Assembly: GCF_002261185.1 (NCBI RefSeq) | Contig: NZ_NEVQ01000013.1 | Coordinates: forward strand, 434,001 to 498,000 | Length of the DNA stretch: 64,000 bases | Direction: 5' to 3' | Origin: Bordetella genomosp. 4 | GTDB taxonomy: Bacteria; Pseudomonadota; Gammaproteobacteria; Burkholderiales; Burkholderiaceae_B | Shown here: piece after piece, positions 26,170 to 34,474 of the stretch | Layout of the letters: the number at the start of each line of letters is the position of its first letter | How positions within the stretch are numbered: the stretch's first letter is position 1 | Made by a program: the position numbers and the translations under genes | The notes under the pieces: model-generated | What the model was told of the DNA's origin: nothing | The model's input: only the letters and a program-made list of their open reading frames with translations | The model's database searches: none

Positions 26170-27099
26170 TTACTTGGCCGCGGGAGGAGTTTCGCGTTCG
26201 CTCTCGGGAACGTCGGCCACCAGCATATCCACCAGTTCTCTGGCAAACGCCGGCAAGGCCTCGCGACTACGCACGCAGATCTGCAGCTTGCGCACCGCCC
26301 ATTCGTCGGTCAGGGGAACAATGGCGATTTTCAATACCCGGGCAAAACGCACGGCGACGGATTCGGGAATCACGCCGATCCCCACTCCTGTTTCGATCAT
26401 ACGGCAGACGGCTTCGAAATTGCCGACCTCGATACGGAATTTGAAGGTGCGCCCCAGCGCCTCGGCTGCCTGCACTAGAAAGGGATGAATCGCGCTCCAT
26501 TCGGACAGCCCGACGTAGTCATTGCTGAGCGTATCGGCAAAAGCCACCGCAGCCTCTTTCGCCAGCGGGTGATTGCTGGCGGCAACCAGTACGAGCCGGT
26601 CTTTGCGGTACGGAATGAATTCCAGATTTGGATCAGCCGTGCAGCCCGCGACGATACCCACGTCGGCCGAGCCCTCAGCCACCGCCCGCATGATCAGATA
26701 GCTAAGCCGCTCGCGCAACTCGACGTTGACGTCCGGATGCGCCGCGAGAAATTTACCCAATACGGCGGGCATGAATTCCGTCATTGCCGTGGTGTTGGCC
26801 AACACGCGCACATGGCCTTTTACCCCGCGGGCAAACTCCTGCATATCGCCGCGCAATTGTTCGACCTGACGCATCACCGTGCGCGCATGGCGGGTCAGCG
26901 CCTCGCCGGACGGAGTGAGCGTGACGCCCTGGCTGGTACGGTACAACAACTGCGTCCCGAAATGCTCTTCCAGGTTTTTGATGCGCGTGCTGGCAGCCGG
27001 CAACGATAGATGGGTCTTCTCTGCAGCGCGCGTCAGGCTTTGGCGCTCGCCGATATGGACGATCAGTTGTAGATCTGTCAGATCAAAATGCCCTGCCAT
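26170..27099 (-). CDS. LysR-family regulator of the acyl-CoA dehydrogenase/MmgE-PrpD operon
   Basis: A 309-residue LysR-type regulator: HTH at residues about 7-65 (QSLTRAAEKTHLSLPAASTRIKNLE), inducer domain with VLANTTAMTEFMPAVL. A GAGGAAA site precedes the ATG. It is divergent from the catabolic gene at 27279 across 179 bases, so it is the likely regulator of that two-gene operon. Its 3' end lies 17 bases before rdgB, so read-through into the housekeeping genes is possible. Confidence 0.9.
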   Translation of the reverse strand: MAGHFDLTDLQLIVHIGERQSLTRAAEKTHLSLPAASTRIKNLEEHFGTQLLYRTSQGVTLTPSGEALTRHARTVMRQVEQLRGDMQEFARGVKGHVRVLANTTAMTEFMPAVLGKFLAAHPDVNVELRERLSYLIMRAVAEGSADVGIVAGCTADPNLEFIPYRKDRLVLVAASNHPLAKEAAVAFADTLSNDYVGLSEWSAIHPFLVQAAEALGRTFKFRIEVGNFEAVCRMIETGVGIGVIPESVAVRFARVLKIAIVPLTDEWAVRKLQICVRSREALPAFARELVDMLVADVPESERETPPAAK

Positions 27100-27278
27100 G
27101 GTTTCCTCTGTTCTTCGGCAATTGCTAACCCGGTATTAAGCAATCATAAATTGGCAAGGGTACCCGGGTTGCGGCAAAGTGCCGGTGTTGTTTTGGCCGC
27201 CGGGCCGCCGCCAAGCATAGGCGCGGCGCCGCAGGCCGTTATCTTTATTGGCGTCATCATAGACATAGAACCTGAACC

Positions 27279-28439
27279 ATGCCCAATACGAATCACGATT
27301 TCCAGGACATCCGCGAAGCCGTCCGCGACCTGTGTTCCCAGTTTTCCGGTGAATATTTCCGCAAAATCGACGAAGAACGCGGGTATCCCGAGGAATTTGT
27401 GCGAGCGCTCACCGAGGCCGGCTGGCTGGCTGCGCTGATTCCCCAGGAATACGGCGGGTCGGGGCTGGGCCTGACCGAAGCCTCGGTCATTATGGAAGAA
27501 ATCAACCGCAGCGGCGGCAATTCGGGCGCCTGCCACGGCCAGATGTACAACATGGGCACCCTGCTGCGCCATGGTTCCGAGGCGCAAAAGCGCGAGTATC
27601 TGCCCCGTATCGCCAATGGCGAACTGCGTTTGCAGTCCATGGGGGTTACCGAGCCCACGACGGGCACCGACACCACCAAAATCAAAACCACGGCGGTGCG
27701 TCGCGGCGACCGCTATGTCATCAACGGGCAGAAAGTCTGGATCTCGCGCGTGCAGCACTCGGATCTGATGATCTTGCTGGCCCGTACCACGCCCCTGGAG
27801 CAGGTGACCCGCAAATCAGAAGGCATGTCGATTTTCCTGGTGGATCTGCATCATGCAGTGAAACACGGCATGCAAGTGCGCCCTATTCCGAACATGGTCA
27901 ATCACGAGACCAACGAGCTGTTTTTCGACAATCTGGAAATCCCCGCCGAAAATCTGATCGGCGAAGAAGGCAAAGGCTTTAAGTACATCCTGGATGGCCT
28001 CAACGCCGAGCGCACCCTGATCGCTGCAGAATGTATCGGGGACGGCTATTGGTTTGTCGATAAGGTCACTGCCTACGCCAAAGAACGCATCGTATTCGGC
28101 CGTCCGATCGGCCAGAACCAGGGCGTGCAGTTTCCAATCGCGCGTGCGCATATCAACGTCGAAGCGGCCAGCTTGATGCGCTACGAAGCCTGCCGCCTGT
28201 TTGACGCCCACCAACCCTGCGGCGCGCAAGCCAACATGGCCAAGCTGCTCGCTGCCGATGCCTCATGGGAAGCCGCCAACGCCTGCCTGCAGTTTCACGG
28301 CGGTTTTGGTTTCGCCAACGAATATGACGTCGAGCGCAAATTCCGCGAGACCCGCCTGTATCAAGTTGCGCCTATTTCGACCAATCTGATTTTGTCGTAT
28401 GTGGCCGAGCACGTGCTGGGTATGCCGCGCTCGTTCTGA
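27279..28439 (+). CDS. Acyl-CoA dehydrogenase
   Basis: A 386-residue FAD acyl-CoA dehydrogenase introducing an alpha-beta double bond in an acyl-CoA. N-terminal helical domain (DIREAVRDLCSQFSGEYF), middle beta domain with MGVTEPTTGTDTTKIKT, and C-terminal domain with the FAD-contacting QFHGGFGFANEYDVER near residue 338. First gene of a two-gene operon with an MmgE/PrpD protein, divergent to LysR. Substrate unknown; a short branched or dicarboxylic acyl-CoA is plausible from the partner. Confidence 0.93.
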   Translation: MPNTNHDFQDIREAVRDLCSQFSGEYFRKIDEERGYPEEFVRALTEAGWLAALIPQEYGGSGLGLTEASVIMEEINRSGGNSGACHGQMYNMGTLLRHGSEAQKREYLPRIANGELRLQSMGVTEPTTGTDTTKIKTTAVRRGDRYVINGQKVWISRVQHSDLMILLARTTPLEQVTRKSEGMSIFLVDLHHAVKHGMQVRPIPNMVNHETNELFFDNLEIPAENLIGEEGKGFKYILDGLNAERTLIAAECIGDGYWFVDKVTAYAKERIVFGRPIGQNQGVQFPIARAHINVEAASLMRYEACRLFDAHQPCGAQANMAKLLAADASWEAANACLQFHGGFGFANEYDVERKFRETRLYQVAPISTNLILSYVAEHVLGMPRSF

Positions 28440-28464
28440 TCAGCCCGATAATTGAAAACCGTTC

Positions 28465-29832
28465 ATGACTGCTACTTCTCATCCGAGCGCTGCACTCGCT
28501 GAATTTGCCGCCAACCTGCGTTTTGAAGACATTCCGGCGCCCGTACTGCGCCGCGCCGAGGATTTGTTTCTGGACTGTCTGGCATCGATCCTGGCAGGCG
28601 CCAATACGCGCCCCATCCAGGCCATCGAGCGCTATGCTGTCGCCATGGGTCCGGCCGACGGCGGCGCAGAGGTCCTGATCTCCCGTCGCCAGACATCTCC
28701 TCTATTTGCCGCAATGGTCAATGCGGCCGCAGCCCATGTGGTCGAACAAGACGATGTCCATAATGGCTCGGTATTTCACCCCGCCGCCGTCGTGTTCCCT
28801 CCTGCCCTGGCCGTGGCGCAGGCTTTGGGCCGGTCCGGCAAAGAGCTGCTGGTGGCGGCCGTAGCGGGCTACGAGGTCGGCATCCGTATCGGTGAATACC
28901 TGGGTCGTTCGCACTACAAGATCTTTCATACTACCGGGACCGTCGGCACCCTGGCCGCTGCCGTCACCGTGGGCAAGCTGCTGAATTTGAACGCCGAACA
29001 AATGCTGCATGCATTGGGATCTGCGGGCACGCAGGCTGCCGGCCTGTGGGAATTTCTGCGCGATGCTGCCGATTCCAAACAGTTGCATACTGCCAAGGCT
29101 GCTGCCGACGGCATGACTGCCGCGTACCTGGCCAAAGAAGGCTTCACCGGCGCTCGCCGCATTCTCGAAGGCGCACAAGGAGTGGCAGCAGGCATGTCGA
29201 CAGACGCAGACCCCGCGCGCCTGCTCGATCGGCTCGGCGAACGCTGGGCCTTGTCCGAGACATCGTTCAAATATCATGCCTCGTGCCGCCACACCCATCC
29301 TGCGGCCGATGCGCTGCAACAGGCGATGCGTGAATACAAGCTGCGCGATACCGATATCGCGGAAGTCATCACCCACGTCCACCAGGGTGCGATTGACGTG
29401 TTAGGGCCGGTCGTCGACCCTAAAACCGTGCACCAATCGAAATTCTCTATGGGCACCGTGCTGGCCTTGATCGCACGCGAAGGCCGCGCCGGCCTGGCTG
29501 AATTCGACGCAGCCCCAGGCAACGCCGATGTGGCTACGCTACGCACTAAAGTCCGTATGGAACTCGACCCCGAAGTCGATGCCGCGTATCCCGAAAGATG
29601 GATCGGCAAAGTGACCGTACGTACCACTGATGGGCGTGTCCTGCATGCGCGCGTGGACGAGCCGAAAGGAGATCCGGGCAACACACTCAGCCGCGACGAA
29701 ATCGAAGAAAAAACGTTGCGGCTGGGCGTGTATGCGCAAGCGGCCAGCGAAGCAGAAGTCCGCGAGGTGATCAACAGCGTTTGGAATCTGGAAAACGCTG
29801 CCCGCGTCACAGCGCTATTACCCAAACGCTGA
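28465..29832 (+). CDS. MmgE/PrpD family protein
   Basis: A 455-residue member of the MmgE/PrpD family (2-methylcitrate dehydratase and related lyases, epimerases and decarboxylases). Landmarks are AHVVEQDDVHNGSVFHPAAVVFPPALAVAQ (about residues 92-120), a GTVGTLAAA segment and FKYHASCRHTHPAADAL. The HNGS and HP residues match the family's dehydratase region, but substrate differs widely among members. It follows the acyl-CoA dehydrogenase by 25 bases and ends just before a strong hairpin terminator. Confidence 0.9.
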   Translation: MTATSHPSAALAEFAANLRFEDIPAPVLRRAEDLFLDCLASILAGANTRPIQAIERYAVAMGPADGGAEVLISRRQTSPLFAAMVNAAAAHVVEQDDVHNGSVFHPAAVVFPPALAVAQALGRSGKELLVAAVAGYEVGIRIGEYLGRSHYKIFHTTGTVGTLAAAVTVGKLLNLNAEQMLHALGSAGTQAAGLWEFLRDAADSKQLHTAKAAADGMTAAYLAKEGFTGARRILEGAQGVAAGMSTDADPARLLDRLGERWALSETSFKYHASCRHTHPAADALQQAMREYKLRDTDIAEVITHVHQGAIDVLGPVVDPKTVHQSKFSMGTVLALIAREGRAGLAEFDAAPGNADVATLRTKVRMELDPEVDAAYPERWIGKVTVRTTDGRVLHARVDEPKGDPGNTLSRDEIEEKTLRLGVYAQAASEAEVREVINSVWNLENAARVTALLPKR

Positions 29833-29841
29833 GGCGACATA

Positions 29842-29870
29842 TCGACGCAGCAGCCAGCCTGCTGCGTCGA
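29842..29870. terminator. Hairpin terminator after the MmgE/PrpD gene
   Basis: Perfect 12-bp arms TCGACGCAGCAG and CTGCTGCGTCGA enclose a 5-base loop, with GCTTTC following. It lies between the convergent genes ending at 29832 and 29875. The T-run is short, so it may partly work as an mRNA 3'-end stabiliser. Confidence 0.75.
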
Positions 29871-29874
29871 GCTT

Positions 29875-30885
29875 TCACAAGCCTACCCGCGCCGTTCGCT
29901 GATTGCCACAGACGCCCTGAGTATGTTGCAACCAGGCACGCATCACCGGCCGCTCATCGGCACGCGCGTAATCGATTTTCAGCGCGTCCAACTGCGCCTC
30001 GATTTGACTCGCATCTGCGCCGGCATCAATACCGCGGGCGATGACGTCGAACACATCGTGCACGCGCTGTTGAGCACTGGTGGGCTGTTCGGCGGTCAGG
30101 CCTTCCAGCACGCCAAAATGGCTCCAACTCAAGCCAAAATCCTCGGCATACAAGAGATGCGTCTTGGCGTGATCCAGAACCTTGCGCGATACCGAGGTAA
30201 TGCTGGTGCGCAATGCGGAACCCTCTTCGGCCACGAGTATGAACATTTGACCTAGATTAGGCGAATTCATATCCAGCCTGTCTCCCACCTCGGTGAACGA
30301 CGCGGGATCGATCACGATCGGAAAGTAGGATAGCTGACGGCCCGACATCTTTGACGCTTTCTCGGTGGCAGCCACGCTGCGCACCACCAGATCCGTGCTG
30401 CCTCCCAGGCTATAGTGCAAACCCATGAACCGTGTCCCGGGATCGCGGGCCATGACAGAAGCCATGCGCTCTGGATCCCGTCCGTGCAGCTCGAGAATCC
30501 TCGCGGCGTAGCCCTGGCGAACCAGCCAGTTGCCGCCATCCACGGCCAGCCCCTTATCCCAGCGCGCGCTCGACCACAACATGCCTGGATGCACGAACAC
30601 GGTGTTCTTGTTGTTGACCTCTGGATTGGCGGTCGACGCGGTGCCCGCACTCGGTACCGTGCTGGTACCCGATACCGTGCCGCTGGTCGACGCAATGCCG
30701 TCGTGTGAAGCAGCGCTGCCCTGCGGAACGGCTTGCGCCACTGGCCCGGCACAGGTGCCAGCCGTCAGGTCTGCCGGCACTGCCGCATCCGCAGACGACA
30801 CCGGCACCATCAGTTCGGGGTGAGAATAATACCGGCCGCTGGAACAGCCCGCGACACACAGCGCAAACACCGCGCATGGCAGCAT
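29875..30885 (-). CDS. Hypothetical lipoprotein
   Basis: I do not recognise this 336-residue protein. The N-terminus is a lipoprotein signal (MLPCAVFALCVAGC, lipobox VAGC), then a Ser/Thr/Ala/Gly-rich linker of about 60 residues (SAASHDGIASTSGTVSGTST and on), then a globular domain from about residue 95 (NTVFVHPGMLWSSARWDKGLAVDGGN) with no obvious catalytic motif. The linker suggests a domain held away from the outer membrane. The start is the ATG at 30885; a TTG two codons earlier is less likely. Convergent with the MmgE/PrpD gene and upstream of it lies rph on the same strand. Confidence 0.7.
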   Translation of the reverse strand: MLPCAVFALCVAGCSSGRYYSHPELMVPVSSADAAVPADLTAGTCAGPVAQAVPQGSAASHDGIASTSGTVSGTSTVPSAGTASTANPEVNNKNTVFVHPGMLWSSARWDKGLAVDGGNWLVRQGYAARILELHGRDPERMASVMARDPGTRFMGLHYSLGGSTDLVVRSVAATEKASKMSGRQLSYFPIVIDPASFTEVGDRLDMNSPNLGQMFILVAEEGSALRTSITSVSRKVLDHAKTHLLYAEDFGLSWSHFGVLEGLTAEQPTSAQQRVHDVFDVIARGIDAGADASQIEAQLDALKIDYARADERPVMRAWLQHTQGVCGNQRTARVGL

Positions 30886-31033
30886 ACGCAAGCCAAATCA
30901 TCTTCTTCCCCTGATTGCCGAAAACAGCTGGTTTATATCAGTGGAAGTTGGCTCGCGACTGCCTGGGCAATGCTATCTTTTACATCGTGACCCTTCGCAA
31001 CACTCTTGTGACTTTTTAGCAGAAGATCGAGGC

Positions 31034-31777
31034 TCAGACCCCTGTTTTCAACGCAGCGCGCTGCGCCTGCACCAATTGTGCAATGCCCCGCTCTGCCAAG
31101 CCCAACATGGCGTCCAATTCCGAACGCGCAAACGTCGCGCCCTCGCCTGTGCCTTGCACTTCCACAAAAGCGCCGGCCCCCGTCATCACCACATTCACGT
31201 CGGCATCGCAGGCCGAGTCCTCCTGGTAATCCAGATCGAGCACGGGCCTGCCGTCGACCATGCCCACCGACACTGCAGCCACCGCATCACGTATCGGGTT
31301 GACCACCAGCTCACCGCGCTGCATCAACAACGCCACCGCATCTGCCGCTGCCACCCAGGCGCCTGTAATGCTCGCGCAACGGGTCCCGCCATCGGCCTGC
31401 AACACATCGCAATCCAGATGCAGCGTGCGCTCGCCCAATGCTTGCATATCGAACACAGCACGCAAACTACGGCCGATCAAGCGCTGAATTTCCTGGGTAC
31501 GGCCGCTTTGTTTTCCGCGCGCGGCTTCGCGATCGCCGCGCGTATGGGTTGCGCGCGGCAACATGCCGTATTCAGCAGTGACCCAGCCCTCGCCACGGCC
31601 TTTCAGAAACGGGGGCACTTTATCCAGCACACTCGCTGTGCACAGCACATGCGTGTTGCCAGCGCGCACCAGCACTGATCCCTCGGCATAGCGCGTAAAA
31701 CCTCGCTCCAGGCTAAACGGTCGCAGTTGATCGACCGAGCGGCCGGACGGACGAGAAACAGTGGCGGACGAGGACAC
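31034..31777 (-). CDS. rph: Ribonuclease PH
   Basis: Phosphate-dependent 3' exoribonuclease that trims tRNA precursors. The 247-residue length is typical. [28 protein letters not shown] opens the RNase PH fold, and phosphate and catalytic residues lie in GRSLRAVFD and [24 protein letters not shown] start at 31777 is chosen because GGAG lies 6 bases upstream; the frame opens 4 codons earlier at a TTG. Divergent to yicC, as in many proteobacteria. Separated from rdgB by about 4.9 kb of catabolic and lipoprotein genes. Confidence 0.95.
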   Translation of the reverse strand: MSSSATVSRPSGRSVDQLRPFSLERGFTRYAEGSVLVRAGNTHVLCTASVLDKVPPFLKGRGEGWVTAEYGMLPRATHTRGDREAARGKQSGRTQEIQRLIGRSLRAVFDMQALGERTLHLDCDVLQADGGTRCASITGAWVAAADAVALLMQRGELVVNPIRDAVAAVSVGMVDGRPVLDLDYQEDSACDADVNVVMTGAGAFVEVQGTGEGATFARSELDAMLGLAERGIAQLVQAQRAALKTGV

Positions 31778-32013
31778 AATGGGCTCCAAACAAAATTAGC
31801 GATTCGCCGCATTGTACGAGGCTTGTCCAGCGCAATCGAGAAAACGCAACGGACGCATATATTCAGGGCCCGCCCTTGCCACGCCGACTACGCGCCGATG
31901 CTCTCCGTCAGCGTCACTGAGGGTCTTTCACAAAGCGCCGTCGATCTGCTTGAGTTATCCTGCCGGGATACGGCTCCTGGCAGCCTGTTTTCTAGATTTC
32001 ATCAGGACACCCC

Positions 32014-32967
32014 ATGATTCGCAGCATGACCGCCTTCGGCAACGCCCGCGTCGATCTCGAGCAAGGCACTTTGGCGCTGGAACTGCGCAGCGTCAACAGC
32101 CGTTATCTGGATCTGTATTTCCGCCTGCCCGACGAACTGCGGCATGCGGAAACCCCGCTGCGCGAATTGCTCACCACCAATCTGGGCCGCGGCAAAGTCG
32201 AAGTGCGAGCGTCCTATGCCCGTAATGCCGGCGCTGAACTGACCACACTGGACCCCGCATGGCTGCAACATCTGGCCACGCAACTCGAGGCTGCCCGCAG
32301 CATCCTGCCCGAAGTCGAAGCCCCGCGCCTGGCCGAGCTTTTCAACTGGCCCGGCCAACGCGGCAATGATGCGCTCGATCCTCAGGTCTGGGGAGCCGCC
32401 TGCATCCAGGCCGCCAAACAAGCGCTGACACAGCTCCAGGAAGGCCGCGAACGCGAGGGCCAACGCCTGGCCGCCATCATGCTCGAATGCGCCGATGGTG
32501 TCGCTGGTATCGTGGAATCGGTCGAAACGCACCTGCCGCAACTGCTGCAAGACCATCGGGAAAAACTGGCCAATAAGCTGCGCGAATCGATGGAGACGGC
32601 GTTTCCTGGCGGATTCACGCATATTTCCGGCGCGGAACTATCCGAGCGCGTGGCCCATGAGGCCAATCTGTTCGCCCTGCGGATCGATGTCGCAGAAGAA
32701 CTCGCCCGCTTGCGTTCACACCTGGAAGAACTCCGTCACCTGCTAGGCGGCGGGGAAGGCACAAGCACCAAGAAAGGCAAAGCCGACGGCAAACGCGGCA
32801 ACACCAGCGGCAGTGCCGGCAAACGACTCGACTTCCTGTTCCAGGAAATGAACCGCGAAGCCAACACGTTAGGATCCAAAGCCGGCAGCATGGACGTCAC
32901 ACGCGCCGCGATGGATTTGAAATTGCTGATCGAGCAGATGCGGGAACAGGCGCAGAATATTGAGTGA
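32014..32967 (+). CDS. yicC: YicC family endoribonuclease
   Basis: A 317-residue YicC/YloC family protein, recently shown in E. coli to be an endoribonuclease linked to small-RNA turnover. N-terminal IRSMTAFGNARVDLEQGTLALELRSVNSRYLD is the family start; the C-terminal DUF1732 domain ends VTRAAMDLKLLIEQMREQAQNIE. A low-complexity GEGTSTKKGKADGKRGNTSG insert sits before KRLDFLFQEMNREANTLGSK, the most conserved block. AGGA lies 6 bases before the ATG. Divergent from rph. In relatives it is usually beside gmk, which here lies 16.6 kb away. Confidence 0.93.
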   Translation: MIRSMTAFGNARVDLEQGTLALELRSVNSRYLDLYFRLPDELRHAETPLRELLTTNLGRGKVEVRASYARNAGAELTTLDPAWLQHLATQLEAARSILPEVEAPRLAELFNWPGQRGNDALDPQVWGAACIQAAKQALTQLQEGREREGQRLAAIMLECADGVAGIVESVETHLPQLLQDHREKLANKLRESMETAFPGGFTHISGAELSERVAHEANLFALRIDVAEELARLRSHLEELRHLLGGGEGTSTKKGKADGKRGNTSGSAGKRLDFLFQEMNREANTLGSKAGSMDVTRAAMDLKLLIEQMREQAQNIE

Positions 32968-32984
32968 TTGAGGGTAGAACTAAC

Positions 32985-33014
32985 AAGGGCTCCTGGATGG
33001 ATCCAGAAGCCCTT
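32985..33014. terminator. Bidirectional terminator between yicC and a lipoprotein gene
   Basis: AAGGGCT and AGCCCTT form the outer stem and CTGGAT and ATCCAG the inner stem (single mismatched base each side, loop GG), followed by TTTAT. It separates the convergent yicC (stop 32967) and the minus-strand gene ending at 33037. Confidence 0.85.
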
Positions 33015-33036
33015 TATCTGACCTAATAGTCAGGCT

Positions 33037-33378
33037 TCATCCCCTCGTACACCCCATCACGGGGTCCTCGAACTCATGCGCGTTCTGATGCGTGTTTTCC
33101 CAGTACCGCACGATCGACCCTTTGCCGTTCTGGACGATCTCCGCCACATGCGCGGGCCCGATACGGCCTGGGTCTTTGGTGTACAGCCGTTGGCCGCCAG
33201 GTATGGCGGACGACTGCACGGTTGCCTGCAATACCCAGGCACTGTTGATGCAGTCAACCACATCGCTCACCGCGCGAGCTGACTCAATAGTGGTCGAGGG
33301 CGCCGAATCGACGGTTTCGTCCAGGGTCGTGCAAGCGGTCAAGATCAAACTGGCGGACAGCGTGGCAATTAATTTCAT
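33037..33378 (-). CDS. Small hypothetical lipoprotein
   Basis: A 113-residue protein with lipoprotein signal MKLIATLSASLILTAC (lipobox LTAC) and a short secreted domain (about 95 residues) containing two later cysteines (DCINSAW, MGCTRG) that may form a disulfide. A GGAGC site precedes the ATG at 33378; the frame extends further upstream but that part overlaps the neighbour and is rejected. Family not recognised. Follows a transpeptidase-like gene on the same strand by about 75 bases. Confidence 0.75.
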   Translation of the reverse strand: MKLIATLSASLILTACTTLDETVDSAPSTTIESARAVSDVVDCINSAWVLQATVQSSAIPGGQRLYTKDPGRIGPAHVAEIVQNGKGSIVRYWENTHQNAHEFEDPVMGCTRG

Positions 33379-33452
33379 GAGGGCTCCAATCGTGTGGCAG
33401 CTATGTCGCACGATTCGGCCCACCGAGTCAAGCACTACAGTGCTGATTTGCC

Positions 33453-34277
33453 TTAGGCGTGGCTGCCCCCGATCAACGCGGAATGCTCCATCCAATCGCG
33501 CTGCGGGTAAAAATTAAACAGGAATGCCTGCTCCGCCAATGTATCAATCAGCGGGCGCGCAATCGGCACGCGTACCGCCGGGCAGCCGAAACTACGTCCC
33601 AGCCGCCCGTGCGCCCGGATCATCTCGGCGCTCACATACGGCGCGCCATGAATGACGATGGCGCGGTCAAAGGCCAGATCGTTGAACCCCGGCTCCAATC
33701 CGTGCAAACGCAGGGAATAGCCGTTCTTTCCCGTATAGATCTCGCCCGCCTGATAAGCCCCCAGACTGGACATATGGCTTTCCGGGCGATTCGAGAACTC
33801 GCGCGCGAAATTGTCGCCGGTGTTGCGGCCGTGGGCGACCCATTCCTCGAACAGGACCTCATGAGTATTCAGGTCGAAAACCCACAAACGCTTGGCAGTG
33901 GAAGGCAAGCTGAAGTCCACCAGCGCCAGCACGCGTGGATCTCCACCGGGCAGGGCCTTGCCGGCCCGGGCACGTTCCAGTGCCTCGGTCGCGAGTTGCA
34001 CGGCCAGCATCGAAGCGTTCGGCGCTTTGGCAGCCAGCGACAACGCCAGCTCGTTGGCGGCAGTGCGGGCCTGAGCCGCATTCGACGAGGCACTACTGCA
34101 GAATTCACTACCGGTCTGCACGCCGGCACCGCCTTGCGCCTCACAGGGCAAAGTGGAAAGCGCCGAGGCCTGCTTGAACGCGGCATCAGAACGCGCAAAC
34201 GCAGAGGGAAGCACCCCGCCCAAGGACAGGGCGGCCAAGGTACGCAAGACACGACGACGGGAAGGATGATCAATCAT
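33453..34277 (-). CDS. L,D-transpeptidase catalytic domain protein (YkuD_2 type)
   Basis: A 274-residue exported protein of the murein L,D-transpeptidase YkuD_2 family, expected to act on peptidoglycan cross-links or lipoprotein attachment in the periplasm. Signal peptide residues 1-29 (SRRRVLRTLAALSLGGVLPSAFA) with a twin-arginine-like run. Catalytic region: VAHGRNTGDNF (about 148-158), LHGL (His192), VIHGAPY (His210) and SFGCPAVR with Cys232. The ATG at 34277 begins the signal peptide; the frame opens 22 codons upstream. A second, unrelated-family L,D-transpeptidase gene follows upstream on the same strand. Confidence 0.85.
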   Translation of the reverse strand: MIDHPSRRRVLRTLAALSLGGVLPSAFARSDAAFKQASALSTLPCEAQGGAGVQTGSEFCSSASSNAAQARTAANELALSLAAKAPNASMLAVQLATEALERARAGKALPGGDPRVLALVDFSLPSTAKRLWVFDLNTHEVLFEEWVAHGRNTGDNFAREFSNRPESHMSSLGAYQAGEIYTGKNGYSLRLHGLEPGFNDLAFDRAIVIHGAPYVSAEMIRAHGRLGRSFGCPAVRVPIARPLIDTLAEQAFLFNFYPQRDWMEHSALIGGSHA

Positions 34278-34474
34278 GGGCAACTCTAACTTTCTCAAAG
34301 AAACAGCGGAAACCCGCGTCTCTTTGCCCCTAGCGGGGATCACAGCTCCTTGCCTCCTGCCGGAGAACGGCCAGACACGGCTGGCCGCAAGGAAGGTCTA
34401 TCTAAGAAATGCCGGACCACAACCGGCATTGCGTCCCCAATTTGAGACGGGCCAAGTCTGGCCTTAAGGGACAT

